A DNA stretch of 64,000 bases from Pithys albifrons albifrons (Eukaryota > Chordata > Aves > Passeriformes > Thamnophilidae), in assembly GCF_047495875.1 (NCBI RefSeq), contig NC_092463.1, positions 9,806,622 to 9,870,621 on the forward strand. The letters are read 5' to 3'. Below the pieces are notes generated by a model. It did not search any database. It had not been told where the DNA came from and was given only the letters and a program-made list of their open reading frames with translations. Position 1 is the first letter of the stretch; the number at the start of each line of letters is the position of its first letter. Made by a program: the position numbers and the translations under genes. Of this stretch, positions 13,711 through 26,300 are shown piece by piece.

Positions 13711-15821
13711 TACCGCAATCTAGTCATGTCTAATAAATTAAACTGTAAGGGAGAAAAAAAATTCTCTAAACCCAGAGCTAGATCTGAAAACACTAAATGT
13801 AGGAGGCCATAAATTTATTTTCATTCCCTAAGGAAATATTGCCACAAAGAATAACATACCAGAAGCCTTTTCTAATAGTTAAGTAACTACAACACATGGG
13901 CAGGTTCTTTGATTCATATTCTGGAAGGAGTACTTTATAGAAAAAATTGGTTATACCAAAAAACAGCAGAAGCAAACTTCTTAACCTCAATCTGTAGCTG
14001 TTAGAAAGGACATTCTTTATTCAGCATACTGGATATTCAGAGGATAGCTCCTCTAAGTGAATATGGCAAACGACAGATAGACAGGGATTTTTATTACACT
14101 TACTCTTTACATATTCATTAGATATTCTTACTTACTTAATACATATTCATCTGTTTGCTTTACATAGTCACACCCTTACTGGAAGTCCTTGTTTTGGTTG
14201 TTCTGGGTCTTCCTCATCCTCTTGACCTCAGTTCTTGAGCAGGCACAGTGTCACAGTGTTTCTCCACTGTAACGTTTGTTCTTTATCATATTTGGATACA
14301 CAGAGTGTAGTCTATATCCTGTTCATTTGAGTTACATCCCTTATCTAATTCTCTAGAACTTCTCTAAGTTTATATTGTTCCTTATTTGGGCATTCCGGGG
14401 TAATGTGAGTAAAGTTTCTATTTCCCCTATCATTGGTTGCATCAGAAATATGGGTTAGGTCAGTCTTTTGAGCTCTACAAAATGTCTCTTTCTAAATCCT
14501 CATATGTCTTAAACAGCAAAATAAACAACTCCAGACAATTATTAAAGGGTACTTTGAACTATCTTCATCCTATTCCTATACTCACTGCTTCTCACGACAA
14601 CATTTAAATACTCTGCTACAAGAATGAAGACAAAGATGACGTAGACAAGATGGAGTGTGAGTTCATCAGCTAATCAGAAAACAACATAAACTGTGCCAAT
14701 TTTCAGTGTCAGACATCCATATGTTATGTGAAGCAGAAAGTACTTTATAAGTTGATGGAAGGGACTCTGAGGGGTTTTCTTTCTATACTATAACAGAGAG
14801 AAAAAGAAACTTTCTAATTAAAATCTTCCTACGAAACTGTGGTTTCAATGAAAAGAAATAATTATTGCTGTAAAACATCATACCAGTAAAGCAATACAAG
14901 TTATCAACTAGGGTTTTAATTTTCTTTTTGCATCACCGAGCAGGTTCCATAATACATTTCCATATAAATGCCTAGCTTTTATTCTTTTTCACTTGGGTTC
15001 ACTATGGTGTTTTAGGAGAATGGGTTCTCTTGCTCATTTTGATGAGCAAAACCTGATGAAGGGAAACAAAAGCTACCAACTACTTTCTGTCTGGAGTGAA
15101 AGTAAGCAATTCACTCAATGAGTTTGAGTTTCAGGGAAAATAAGGTCTGAATGAAATGCCTTTGTAAAAGCCTGTACCCCAGCAGTTCATGGGGTCCACA
15201 CAGGCAACATTTGTCCAAGAGGACAATGCAAGTCCTGTTTTACTACCACAGGGTATAAAGTGGTATCAAATAATGATTCCAAGTATTTCCCTTCTGAACT
15301 CAGCCCAAAGCACTTTTAAAGTTTTCTAATATAAAATAGTATACCATGAAGTGGAAATCTTTCTGATATTTTGTCATTTTAAGCTGTGGTAATATATTTT
15401 CCCTGGGAAAATATAACTCTGCACTCATTGTGTGCTTTTTTGTTTTCTGTTTAATCTGTGATGCATATCTGAATGGAATTTTTGCCTGTAATTCTAGAAA
15501 ATTTACTCTGAACCATGCTTATGCTCTACTGATCACAACTCTGTTTTAAGGATTGGCTCTTATTTTTCAATCTTCTCTTCACTGCCCTTTTGCTTTATTA
15601 GAATAGGAGGAGTAAGAAGGAAAAAATTTGCACATTTAACACCTTGTTTCCCCTGGACTATGGGATCTTTCTAACTTACATGAGCAAACCAGGAAGTCAC
15701 ACTCTTGGAATGACATATTTACTAAGTCTGATAGACACGAAGAGTCACATGGAGTGACACTTCTCTTCAAAGTTTTTCAGAGTAATCTACTATGTTTCTG
15801 CTGTGACAATATGGCAAATGT
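13711..15821. other. Unique non-coding sequence
   Basis: No gene, RNA or repeat was recognised. An open frame at 13793-13990 (minus) is short and without domains. The sequence is AT-rich with no notable tandem structure. Confidence 0.55.
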
Positions 15822-16080
15822 TACAAAACAAGGACAAGGGCTAATGGTTTTAAATTATAAGAGGGCAGGGTTAGGTTTTATATTAGGAAGAAATTTTTTA
15901 CTGCGAGTGTGATGAAACACTGACACAGGTTGCTCCATCCCTGGGAGAGTTCAAGGCCAGATTGGATGGGGCCCTGAGCAACCTGGTCTAGTGAAAGGTA
16001 TCCCTGCCCATGTCAGAGGGTTTGGAACTGAATGATCTATAAAGTCCATTCCAACTCAGACCATTCTGTGATTCTATGAA
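15822..16080 (+). mobile_element. CR1 LINE 3' end, 5'-truncated
   Basis: The segment begins with ACAAGGGCTAATGGTTTTAAA. It runs through TTAGGAAGAAATTTTTTACTG, CCATCCCTGGGAGAGTTCAA, GGATGGGGCCCTGAGCAACC and CCCTGCCCATG, and ends with ACCATTCTGTGATTCTATGA. This is the avian CR1 3' untranslated region in the correct order, including the terminal octamer-like repeat. It is only about 260 bp, consistent with the strong 5' truncation typical of CR1. It carries many substitutions and no coding capacity. Confidence 0.93.
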
Positions 16081-19000
16081 GAAGGAGGCTTTATCCTCAG
16101 CTGGTGTATATTTATTTCATTGTGAAACCCTGAGTTATGGTTTATATACCTGTATGTCAGGCCAGACTTAATTATGGCTCTAGATCATAACCTCTGGCCA
16201 TTGCCCTCCAATGGTCCCTGGTTCTAACGGGCATTTAAAAATTATGCTGATAGAAGAGGCCTCACGTCATTTAATTCAACCTCTTCAGAAAATGGCTCGA
16301 TGTGTTTTCTGTTCAAATGAAGCCTAAATTAAATTTCAAAAGTGATTTTAAGTGAAAAAGTATGACAACTACACTAAGACTAAATTTGGTCCTGCACTTA
16401 AAACCATTTAACAGCTTCCCGGGCACAAAAGTACAGTATGACATCAGCTGCTGAGAAGATGGTGTTCTTTGTTGAAGTTTATACAGTCTGTTGAAGCTAC
16501 CTAATTTGGGACATTTTAAAAGCTCAAAAAACATAGGGAGAATGCATGCTTCATCCATGCTTGAGTAGGGGAAAGATGGAGAAACAATATTTAAAAGATG
16601 TCACAGAAGTCACTGGACTTTCTAGCTCCTCTGGGTCTAACAACAGAACCCCTACACCGCTGCAGTCCTTGTAAGGTGCAGGAAAGAAAGTGCATGAGGT
16701 AAGGACGGATGGGAAAAGCAATGTCAGGAAGTGGAACGAGCTTTAAGTAGAACATTCAGTGGCCTGAGTAAAAACCTGGTAGCTCCTGACTCCTCTGTAC
16801 ATGGGACAAGAACAAAACAGATGTACTCTGACAGAAATAAACTAAGAATACCTAAAGTCCCTCTGCCTTTGAAGTTAACATGACTTTCAACATGAATGCA
16901 TAAAATGGAGCACAGGTATTTGTAGGAAATCAAATGTAAATGAAATAGGATGAGCTTCCATGAAATACCAAGAAAATAAAGAAGAGAAAACAAACAAACA
17001 AACAAACAAACAGGAATGTAAGGAAAGCACAGTCAGCATTTGTAATATGGTCATTAACATGCTTTGTACTTCTGAATGCCCACTATTTGTTGGCCTCAGG
17101 GTTTGCAAACATTAAGTATTTGTCTACAGAGAGGCTGTGGTACTAGATGATTTATTTATTCTGCTGTTCCTTTTGTCCCTGCTTATCCTTCTGCAGTGTC
17201 AAGTCTATTTACACTCTTTATGGGTGCAGTGTGCTGTACTGTGTGTATATATATGGAATCAAACCAGGACTGTTCCAGAGGATGCCCATTCATAAGCAAA
17301 CATGCTCCCTCTGTGCAACTCACACAAGGCACCTCCACACCCAGCACTGGCACACAGTGCAGACCTCACAGACAGAGTAATGACAAATTCCAATTACTCA
17401 TCATCACCAGCACCAACTCCTGCTATGCTCAGGTTTTCATTGAGATCACTGAGCATATTATGCTTCATAATGAACCAGGGAAGATCTGTCTAGAACCTTC
17501 CCACTGAAGCTACCAGGTTCTGTAAGTCCTGTATTGGAGTCTTTTGAACAGTCTGGGCTTGGTGCCTGATGCTGTGGCTCTGGTATGGTTGCAATACATA
17601 CCTCGGGAGTTCTTCTACCCTTTCCTTCCCCATTTTTAAAGAAAGGTGTTATTTAATAACTTCTGAGCATTAGGAGCTATGCAAGCATTACTCATTCACA
17701 ATAGTGATCTAGAAAAGAACACCTAAAAGAAAATTACATCTTGGCTTTTTTCTTTTCCTCTTGTGCTGAGTTTGGTGTCTGTGAGAAGTTCTTGGAAATC
17801 TTGTTTTCTTAAAAGGCAGGTGGAGGAAATCAAGTATTGCTCTAGTGGTGCAGTCAATCCCAATATGTCACAAAAGCCTTGTCACTTTACATTACACACC
17901 CTGATGAGATACAGGTTGAGAGATCTGTGTCTAAATGGTTTCATGGTAGTAAGAGGGTCACACATGAAAGTAGCCCCTTTCTCTGCAAGGCAGCATGTTC
18001 TCCCAGGAGATAATCAGGATTTTCTTCCTGAAACAGTGGATCTCTCCAGTTAATAGCCCATCACACACAGAAAAAGCCAGGGACAATTTTTTCAGATTTG
18101 ATTATTGTGAGAACTCAGAGAAATTGTGGGAACTAGGAGACTGGGTGCATGGGAACCTATGCTTTGATGTGTCAGTTCTGCTGCTACCTTTATATTTTTG
18201 TTTTCTCTTCAAAACTGATGCATTCGTTATGCTGCATCACCTACTTTAGGCATTTTGCAGCTGCTATAGCAGAAAATGGACACATATTACATTGTCACTG
18301 AACTAACTGAGCTATCACTTACTGCATCCTTCCTACAAAGGGGAAGATGATAGAACTGTTTTCCCCAGCACACTTCTTACACAGAGATGGTGTTTGTTAA
18401 TAAGACAAGCCCAGTATTTTAACAACTGTGAGGTGAAGGGTTGAAGCAGTAATATGCCTTAAGGTCATGTGGCACATGGTCATATTTTAATTACCAGTGC
18501 CTGAGGCTATCTCCACAGGTATGTTTCCTTCCTGCATAAAACATGAACCTGGGAGTGATTTCAAAACACACTGTCGAATAATCAGTGACACAGCATCAGA
18601 CATCCAAGGGCAAATTTTATCTTGAAGGCTCAGAGAGGTGAGAGAAAGAAACACTTTTCTATTGGTAAACTAATAATGTTTAGTAACACAAAATGTATCA
18701 TATATTCCAAAGATCTTTCATTTCCTTAATAAATACCCAAGCATAGCAAACTCTCAACACCAATATCCTTTCAATAAAAGGTAACCTTATATGGTCACTA
18801 CATGATACATGATTTATAAGATGTCATGTTAAAGTAAACTCAAACTCACCAAACACACTAAGAGAAGGAAATGGTTGTCTGGCTCCATATGGTGTTTTCA
18901 TGTTTCTATTAAAACCAGACTATTCAAACACTGTGGATACCAGCACAGGTTTTAGCTCTAAAGGAAGGATAAAGAGAGTCTTAACCATACCATCTGTATC

Positions 19001-21830
19001 AATAGCATAAAAATTGCTGGCAACACATGAGTGTGGTTAAAACACTTAAGGTCATCTTACTGTTGAGGATTAAAAGACATTACTCCCGCAGACTGATTTG
19101 CTCAAAGAGCTATTATGAAAGTGCATTCGTGAAACCCTTTGCTAGCCAAATATCACAGAAAAAGGAAGAAGGATAGTTGAACTGTAAAGACCATTTTCAT
19201 TTGACACAACCCCCTTTAAAGTAGGATGTAACATTGCAGAAGTGGAAACCTAATCTTTGCTGTAATATTTGAAACTTAAATCCAAGGTCCAGATTTTTGT
19301 GAAGTCATGCTATTCTGACTGAAGATATTACATTGCTTCTGCAAACATCTTCAATCTATGAATTTATCATGCACTTTAAATAAAATAAGTTCCTCATTTA
19401 TTATGGACAACCATAAAAAAATCTAGGGCACTGAAATAATTTTTCTCTAGCTGTCCTCCCTTTTCTCCCTCCCAGACAGATCCTGGGAGGCACAGTACAT
19501 CTGTCTACTCCAGGGACTCCCAAGCTCAGCCCCTGCCAGGCTCCACCCAGACATCATCAAAAGAAACCTGATGTAAACAGATGGTCTCTGAATTGTATTT
19601 TTCCTTCCCTACAGAGGGCAACCCTTCACCACGTCAGTGAGTAAGGGGCTACCATATATCTCAGTTCAGGCCCAGGAACATGCTGCATCCCCTCAGCATA
19701 AGGAAATCAAAGAGGGGAACACATTTCCATGCACGTCACAGCAGGTCAGTGCATTTGCTTGGTAGTGTGCTGCACAAAGCTCACATAGCTGCTTTTTAAG
19801 TTATTTTTAAACCTGCCACCAAACCATGCTGCTGTAAAGCCCAGCTGAACTGAGAACCTGCAATAAACTCAGAGAAGTACAAGACCTCATAGATTTTATA
19901 GGGGAGGACTCATCCCACACATTTTCAAGGTGCTCTTTCATGCTGCACTTTATGTTACCTTAGTGCTTTGAAGTATTTTACTTTGCTTGGGTGTTAATGT
20001 ATTTACCTTGTACTTTTGACTCTACAAGAGTTTTGGTTCATTCACTTTAATGATCATTAGCCTTGTGCATCTACCACTATTATTAACACAAGTGCCTTCA
20101 AGAACTTCTGCTAATGAGAATGGCAAAGGCCCAGAAAACACTCAATTCTTTGAACCTCACTCACATCATATTACAAGGCTAATAGTGCCACTACTCCATT
20201 AAATTTTTTAAGTATTACAACCTCTAGACCCAGTAGTACTTAATGACTTAAACACTTTCCCTCTCTCTTCTCTTTTGTTAAAAATGGTAACAGACAGCAG
20301 TTTTGCTTTGAGTTGCAAACACCACTCATGTGTCTTATGTAGAACAGTCCAAATAATTTAACTTTCTATGTACAGGACACAATCCTTGCTCAGTAAAAAC
20401 TGGCACTGGAGGCCAGAGGGCAAAAAACCACCTCCTTTCTCACTCTTCCCTGCAGTACACAGGCATGAGAGTTGAGTGTGTACATAGTACATGAGGTACA
20501 TGAGTGTGTACATTGGTATATGAGGACCTGAGGAACTACTTACTGACTGCAGCAGGTGCCATGTTACCAAATGCCTTCTTATCACATTGAGGAACTTCCA
20601 TCCAGCTTTTTGGTTCTCACACCTTCTTATGGCTCTTCAGAGTTTCAGAAGGATAGGCTGAAGTTGGAAGAGTCAGAAAAGTACCTGAGGCATCCTTGGC
20701 TTCCATAACTCACTATCTAAAGTGAGGCAGCTGAAGCAAACAAGGGGTGATTTGAGGGAGTGGATCTCAATACATGAAGCCTGTCATAAAGCCAGTGAGG
20801 AGACCTGGAAGTCACTGCTGTATGCAGGGGAAATTAGGACAAGGGGAAGAGGTAGGTGCTGAGCTGGAACTGCCCAGTGCCAGGCAACAGGAAATACTGA
20901 GCACAGAGCAGGGATGAACTCGTGCTGTTTTTCAGGAGCAGTGATATCCCTGTCCATGGGAATAGGGCATTTACCTGTGAACAAGGACACCAAATATTCA
21001 GACTCCTCAGCAGACCACCTTTGACCACCAGCTCTAGAAAAATGTTCCTCTTTTAGGTCTCATCAGGCAAAGTGTACAATTTCTGGGCCCAAAGAGCAAA
21101 AGCGAGAGAGACCTGAGCTGTAATTCTGGGGTTGCATATGGGAAGCTCTGATCTTTGCTGCCATGCTAGATTTTATCACATGGACCTCTTCTTGCCAGAG
21201 CAGTATTCTAACCACAAAGCCCTCCCTTTCTTTCAACTGGTCAGTAATGTCTGTTCCTACATCATGGCAATGCTGTTCTTGTGCTTGAGTCAAAGCTGCT
21301 GTTGGCTTGATTGGATCTCAGTTAAAGGCTGAAGAATATAAGGTCCTACTCTCTGCATCATTCCTCTGGTACAGTGCAAAGTAGACATGTCTAATGATAT
21401 CCAGAGGTCTTCAGTCTCATCCAAGAGGAGGAAGAGGGTTGGCTCATATCACACCCATGTTATGGGTGTTAGAGGAGCATAGGAGTTTCGGGGTGCCTCC
21501 AGTATGTACAGTAGCAGCAAAGCAGAAAAGAGAGAAATCTGTAAGGAGACTCTTTCTACAAGAGGAAACTTCAGAACAAGCTGAGGAAAAAAACTCCTTC
21601 CAGCTCTTTCGGTTCAGAATGATGGCAGTCTGACAGCCAACACCTAGGCTGGCCTCACTTAAGTGGGGGAATTCTGTCACTAGTGATGATGAGGCCCTTA
21701 GTTTTCCTGAGGGTGTTTTTTATGAAAGGGTGCACCACAAACAAGGGCACATGCTGGATGTTAACATTGAAATTTCTACAGATGGGTGAACATAGGTTTA
21801 CCTCAATTGCCAGTACAATTTCTCAGTTAA
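16081..21830. other. Unique non-coding sequence with small simple repeats
   Basis: No gene was recognised. Simple repeats are an AAAC run at 16987-17012 and a 13-bp direct repeat TGAGTGTGTACAT at 20473-20485 and 20501-20513. A more GC-rich stretch lies at 19450-19570 without any recognisable element. Frames at 17147-17507 and 17763-18249 overlap one another and lack domains. Confidence 0.55.
16987..17012. repeat. (AAAC)n microsatellite
   Basis: About six perfect CAAA/AAAC units in a row, followed by CAGGAATG. The minus strand reads TTTG repeats, which produces the odd FVCLFVCLF-type translation in that frame; the frame is therefore simple sequence and not a gene. Confidence 0.95.
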
Positions 21831-22020
21831 TTATTGTGACAATGGTGAGGAGATGCCATGGATTGCCCAGAGAAGCTGTGGTGCCCCATTACTGGAAGTA
21901 TTCAAGGTAAAGCTGGATGGGGCTATGAGCAATCTAGTGGAAGGTGCCCTGCCCATGGCAAAGAGGTTCTTTAAGGTCCCTTTCAACCCCAAACTATTCT
22001 ATGAGTTAGTTATTCTATGG
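21831..22020 (+). mobile_element. CR1 LINE 3' end, 5'-truncated
   Basis: The sequence reads TTGCCCAGAGAAGCTGTGG, ACTGGAAGTATTCAAGG, GGATGGGGCTATGAGCAA, GTGGAAGGTGCCCTGCCCAT, TTTAAGGTCCCTTTCAACCC and finally ATTCTATG repeats. This is the avian CR1 3' untranslated region in order. A short piece is missing between the 'AGCAA' and 'GTGGAAGG' blocks compared with the copy at 15.8 kb. It is non-coding and 5'-truncated. Confidence 0.93.
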
Positions 22021-25000
22021 TCTGACTAACAGGGGTAGGCATTTTAGGTGGGAATTATTTTTTCAGGCTGTTTGCTGCTCTAGAGTGGGTTTGTCTGTGG
22101 ACTGTTTGTGTGAGCTTACTAGGGGTAGGGGGAGTTTCTGGTAAAAACAAGTGGCATAAGTGAGCCAACAAAAACTTCTACTAGCTTCTGACATGGTCCT
22201 CTTTATCATTTGTTCATGACTGAAACTGAGAGTGCTGTGACCTACAGTTTCAACTGTGTTCACCCACCCAGAATTTAAGTTACAGTAATACATTTCAGCA
22301 CAAATTAACATGTTCATCTGAACTCCAGACCAATTTCATTGCAGTGACACACAGATAAAGCAATTGAAGCATCTGCCAGCAGTCTCAAGCACAGGGCAAC
22401 CGTATGCACAAGCATTTGGAAGACTTTTAAAGAAGAGTATTCTTCTCTGGCTTATTATCTTGCTGTTCAGTATATTGGAACCAAAATTAAAATGCTTTAG
22501 TGTTTACTGAAGCAGCATATATGGAACCTAACAGCATGTTATGTTGTGCACACTGTTTAACATTCTTTATTGCTTCAACTCATAAGGTTTATTTGAAATC
22601 AGTGGAGGAATTCATCCCAACCACCATTTACCCCATTGTTATCAGCTGCTGCAAAAGTGCCATGTGGAGAATAAACACCAGTTATTTATGAGCTTTCGCA
22701 ACATGCAAAGTCCTGATAGAAAATTACACTTTTAAGTTCCATTATTATTTATGGCATCTCTGTGTCACTGTATACAGTTGCATTCTGTATGTAAGTTGCT
22801 CCAGAGACAGGGTTTCTCCTTGAAAAGAACTGTAGCTACCTGGTTTTACTTGACTTTTCAGTTGTTTTATGCTCCTTCTAACCTCCTTCTCTATCTCTCT
22901 CACTCCCTCACCCAAGCAAAAGTCCTTTTTCTTTATCAAGTAGGTACAATGAGTGTGGAGCTGATGGAGAATAAAACTCTGCCTAAGGTTTTGATAAAAT
23001 ATTAGTCAAGTCAATGGGAAACCTTCCTGTCAGAAGAGAAGACTCTTCCCAAACACCAAGAAATTTTCATAATGGAATGCCCATAAAATGTTAGGCGGAC
23101 ATTGGTCAGGAGTAATTTGGATTGCAGTTACATAGATGTGAAAAAGAGATTCCTGTTCAATGGATCATTGAGCCATTTCACATGGGGACACTTCTGGGCT
23201 TGATTTGAGTCAGAGAAATACTCACCTACAGGCAATTCCTGACTGTCAGCTCAGCGAAGGAAACTCTTCTAAATTTTCCAGCTAAATACAGGAGAGTATT
23301 GTTTTTCCAACATTTCTACTTATTCCACCTGTTTCGTTTAAGTTTGGTGCATTAGTACAGTTTATGTTCTTCTCCTCCATCTTTGTGAAATTTTTCCTTG
23401 TCTTGCTACTCAGATAGAGACAAGGGTGCATATAATAGCTAGTGATTGCTTCAGATGAGCTATTTCAGTGTAAATATTTAGTGCAGCCTCATGTTTCATC
23501 TTCCCAGAACCTTGGTGACATTTCACCTGGAATACATGGTTTGCATCACGTCTCTGTATATGTATTCCCAGGTTTGATTATCTGAGCTCTCAGAGGAAAT
23601 AAATGCCAAGAGCTATGTACCTTTGCTGACTAGCATTCTTATGCTGGTTTTGCATAATCAAGCAGCACCTTTCATCCTATAATATATTTACAATATCTTT
23701 TAGACAAAGCCCAGTTTGATGACACTGACTCTGCAGCAGCAGGGAGCATGCATGGTACATTGCGCTTTAGAGTAATGGTTTAGATCTCTCTACAGCATGT
23801 AGCACACATAAGCTTTGAAGCATAAAAATCATAAATGATTAACCTACTTGATTTCACATAAATGATAGAAATATGCTCTTCATGGTTTATTTTATCATCT
23901 AAAAACAAAGGCATTATGTGATCATGTGATGGGGTCTTTTATGGTCTTCAGCAATTCTAGTCCATTTTGGTTTAACTACCAATTTTTCCCTGTATTAATT
24001 GCTAATTATTATATAGTTGTATACATGACACTTCAGTTATCATCATGTGATCATAACTGTTTGGATTGAATATTGTCTCGTCTCCATGAGCTATTTCCTC
24101 TACAAACTAAGCAGCCTTAAAAGAATTACATCCAAACATTTTTCTTTTTTTTAATTAAAAAGATTTTTCAAATAAGAAAGAATCTTACTAAAACATTCAG
24201 TTTGCAAGAAAACATGAAGAGTCATTGTAAGAAAAACTAATCCAGCATTTGTTAACTTTTTAATAAGCAACATTTCAAGTCAAAATTTGAGGGAAGATAT
24301 GATACTCAGAAAAGAAGAAAGTTAATGCACACCAATGTAGACATTTCCAATACCAATTAAAAATCAAACAAAATTTCCCAAGAACTTCTCTAAGATCTAC
24401 AAGTATCTTAAAAGTAAAATAGTCCACATTTTTATATTTACCTATCATAAAAGTGGGTTCATTACCTCATCTCCTTGCCAGGTCAGAAAAGCAGGTGAGG
24501 TGGAACCTACTTAAGATACCTGAGAGACTGGAGACAACCCAAAAGCATGTCCCCAGTGTCACATACACATGAGCTCACTCAGGGGATTTATGGCAGTGTC
24601 ATCTACTACACACATTCAGTCATATATTGATATACCTTAGCCTTATTTGGAGGCATGATCTAAAATATGCATCTCTCCTGCAAACTAGGAGGCAAAGATA
24701 AATTCCCCCACTTTGTTTGAAATGCTGTTTTCTTGACCTCTGGGATATAGAAAAATTTATATAAATAGAATTTCTCTTTCTGCTTGCTTCCCTGTCCTGA
24801 AGAAATATGTATAAATAAGAGATCAAAGATCCTGTACAAACACTCAATATAGAGCTGACAGGCTGCAAAAGCAGAGTTTCTTCCTCTTTGTCTCAGATAA
24901 CAGTGACTCAGTAAGCCCCTGGGACTTTGCGGAGCTGCTTCTTCCTCTAGACTATACCCTGCGAGAGAGACCTTTTTTAATTTCATTTTCATTTCAGTGG

Positions 25001-26159
25001 TGCCTTTGAAAATATAAATAAGTGAGAATGATTAGGTGGTAAGTGGTTTGTATTAGATGTGGCAAGATATTTTTGCAGCCTATCTGGAATTACATGGTGC
25101 CATCTGTGGCCTGATCTTGTCAACTTTCTGGAGGCAACTGAATTCCCACACAGCAATGAAGATGGAGGATTTCCACATTTAAGCTTCAGCTACCCCTCAA
25201 AAGCCCTCAAAACTTCTTATGTGTTTGTTTTTTTCAGTTAAGATTCTATCAAGTAGCATGGCATTTCCTACTTTATCCTTATTTTGTTTTGTTTGAACAT
25301 TTCATCAGTTACCTCCTGTCATTCCAGCTCACTATGCAGATTCCACTGAGCAAATAAGGTCCAGTAGGAAGATATTGATGGCTTTATCAGTATGAAATAC
25401 TCACAATGCATCACCTGCATGCTTAGGAGTGTAATGCTGACAATAAATATGATAATAGTTGTCACACATCAGTGAGAGAAATGTTGTGCTTCCAAAGCAC
25501 TGAATAAATTGCATTTTCCTTTATTTATTCAGTGCAATAGATGGCACAAAGATGGTAGAACCAACCAACCATTTTGACATGTTTACAAGGTTTTTAAATC
25601 ATGAAATGGATTATTGCAGTGCTGAAAGTATTTGGTAAATGCATTTTATGCACAGCACATTCTGCTTGAAGAGGCAGGCTTTTTAATTTACATTTGTGAG
25701 AAACGCCTATGACAAAGAAGGATTGTATGTCAAAGATGCTACACCTTTAGTACCAAACACAGTAACCTGCACTGTTACATCTGACCTGCTTCACATGGAA
25801 CCAACACAACTAAACAGAGAGGAGGCATGCGAGTCAGAAGAAATATGCAGATGTCTATGCATCACCTCACTGGCTGTAGCCTGTTGCAAACAATCCACAA
25901 TAGGGTGCAAGCATAGCCAAACTGGTCCTCTTAAGGGGGTTCACAAACACACCCAGTGGTGAGTTTGGATTCATAGATCCCAGCTAATAAACCTCCTACA
26001 GTGGTTCTTCCCTACTTCGTAAATCTGGGTTTAATAGAACAAACCCATACCCATTCAAGCCTGATGTAACAAAGTGATAAATATTTCATGCAACAAATTC
26101 GAGTCTTATTTCATTTCCCATTGAGTCTCACCAATAACCAATAAAAATAAAATCAGACC
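22021..26159. other. Unique non-coding sequence, AT-rich
   Basis: No gene was recognised. The stretches 22490-22760 and 23560-24080 are AT-rich, free of recognisable repeats and rich in short motifs of the kind seen in conserved non-coding elements, but conservation cannot be judged here. A strong hairpin at 25497-25535 is listed separately. The frame at 25696-25962 has no recognised domain. Confidence 0.5.
25497..25535. repeat. Perfect 13-bp inverted repeat (hairpin)
   Basis: GCACTGAATAAAT at 25497-25509 is the exact reverse complement of ATTTATTCAGTGC at 25523-25535, separated by 13 bases. It could form a 13-bp stem with a 13-nt loop. There is no T run after the stem, and this is a eukaryotic context, so it is not a bacterial terminator. 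It may be a chance palindrome, an old MITE core or a small RNA hairpin; the stem is shorter than a typical microRNA precursor. Confidence 0.85.
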
Positions 26160-26300
26160 TCCATGTCTTCATGACAGAAACGGTATCAAATGTCTTGGTG
26201 GATCAAGCCCATGTTGTCTATAGCACCCATTTAATCTCACCAAACTTGACCTGTCTAAAAGTGAAGTTTTTCTAAGAAGATCATCTGCGCTCCTTGCAAA
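26160..26300 (-). mobile_element. Possible CR1-type reverse transcriptase relic, antisense (tentative)
   Basis: On the plus strand, GGTATCAAATGTCTTGGTGG and the following GTTGTCTATAGCACCC resemble the reverse complement of the CR1 RT segment encoding the KAFDTV region, where antisense copies read roughly GGTATCAAAAGCCTTGCT. The match covers few bases and is from memory. No frame is preserved. Confidence 0.35.
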
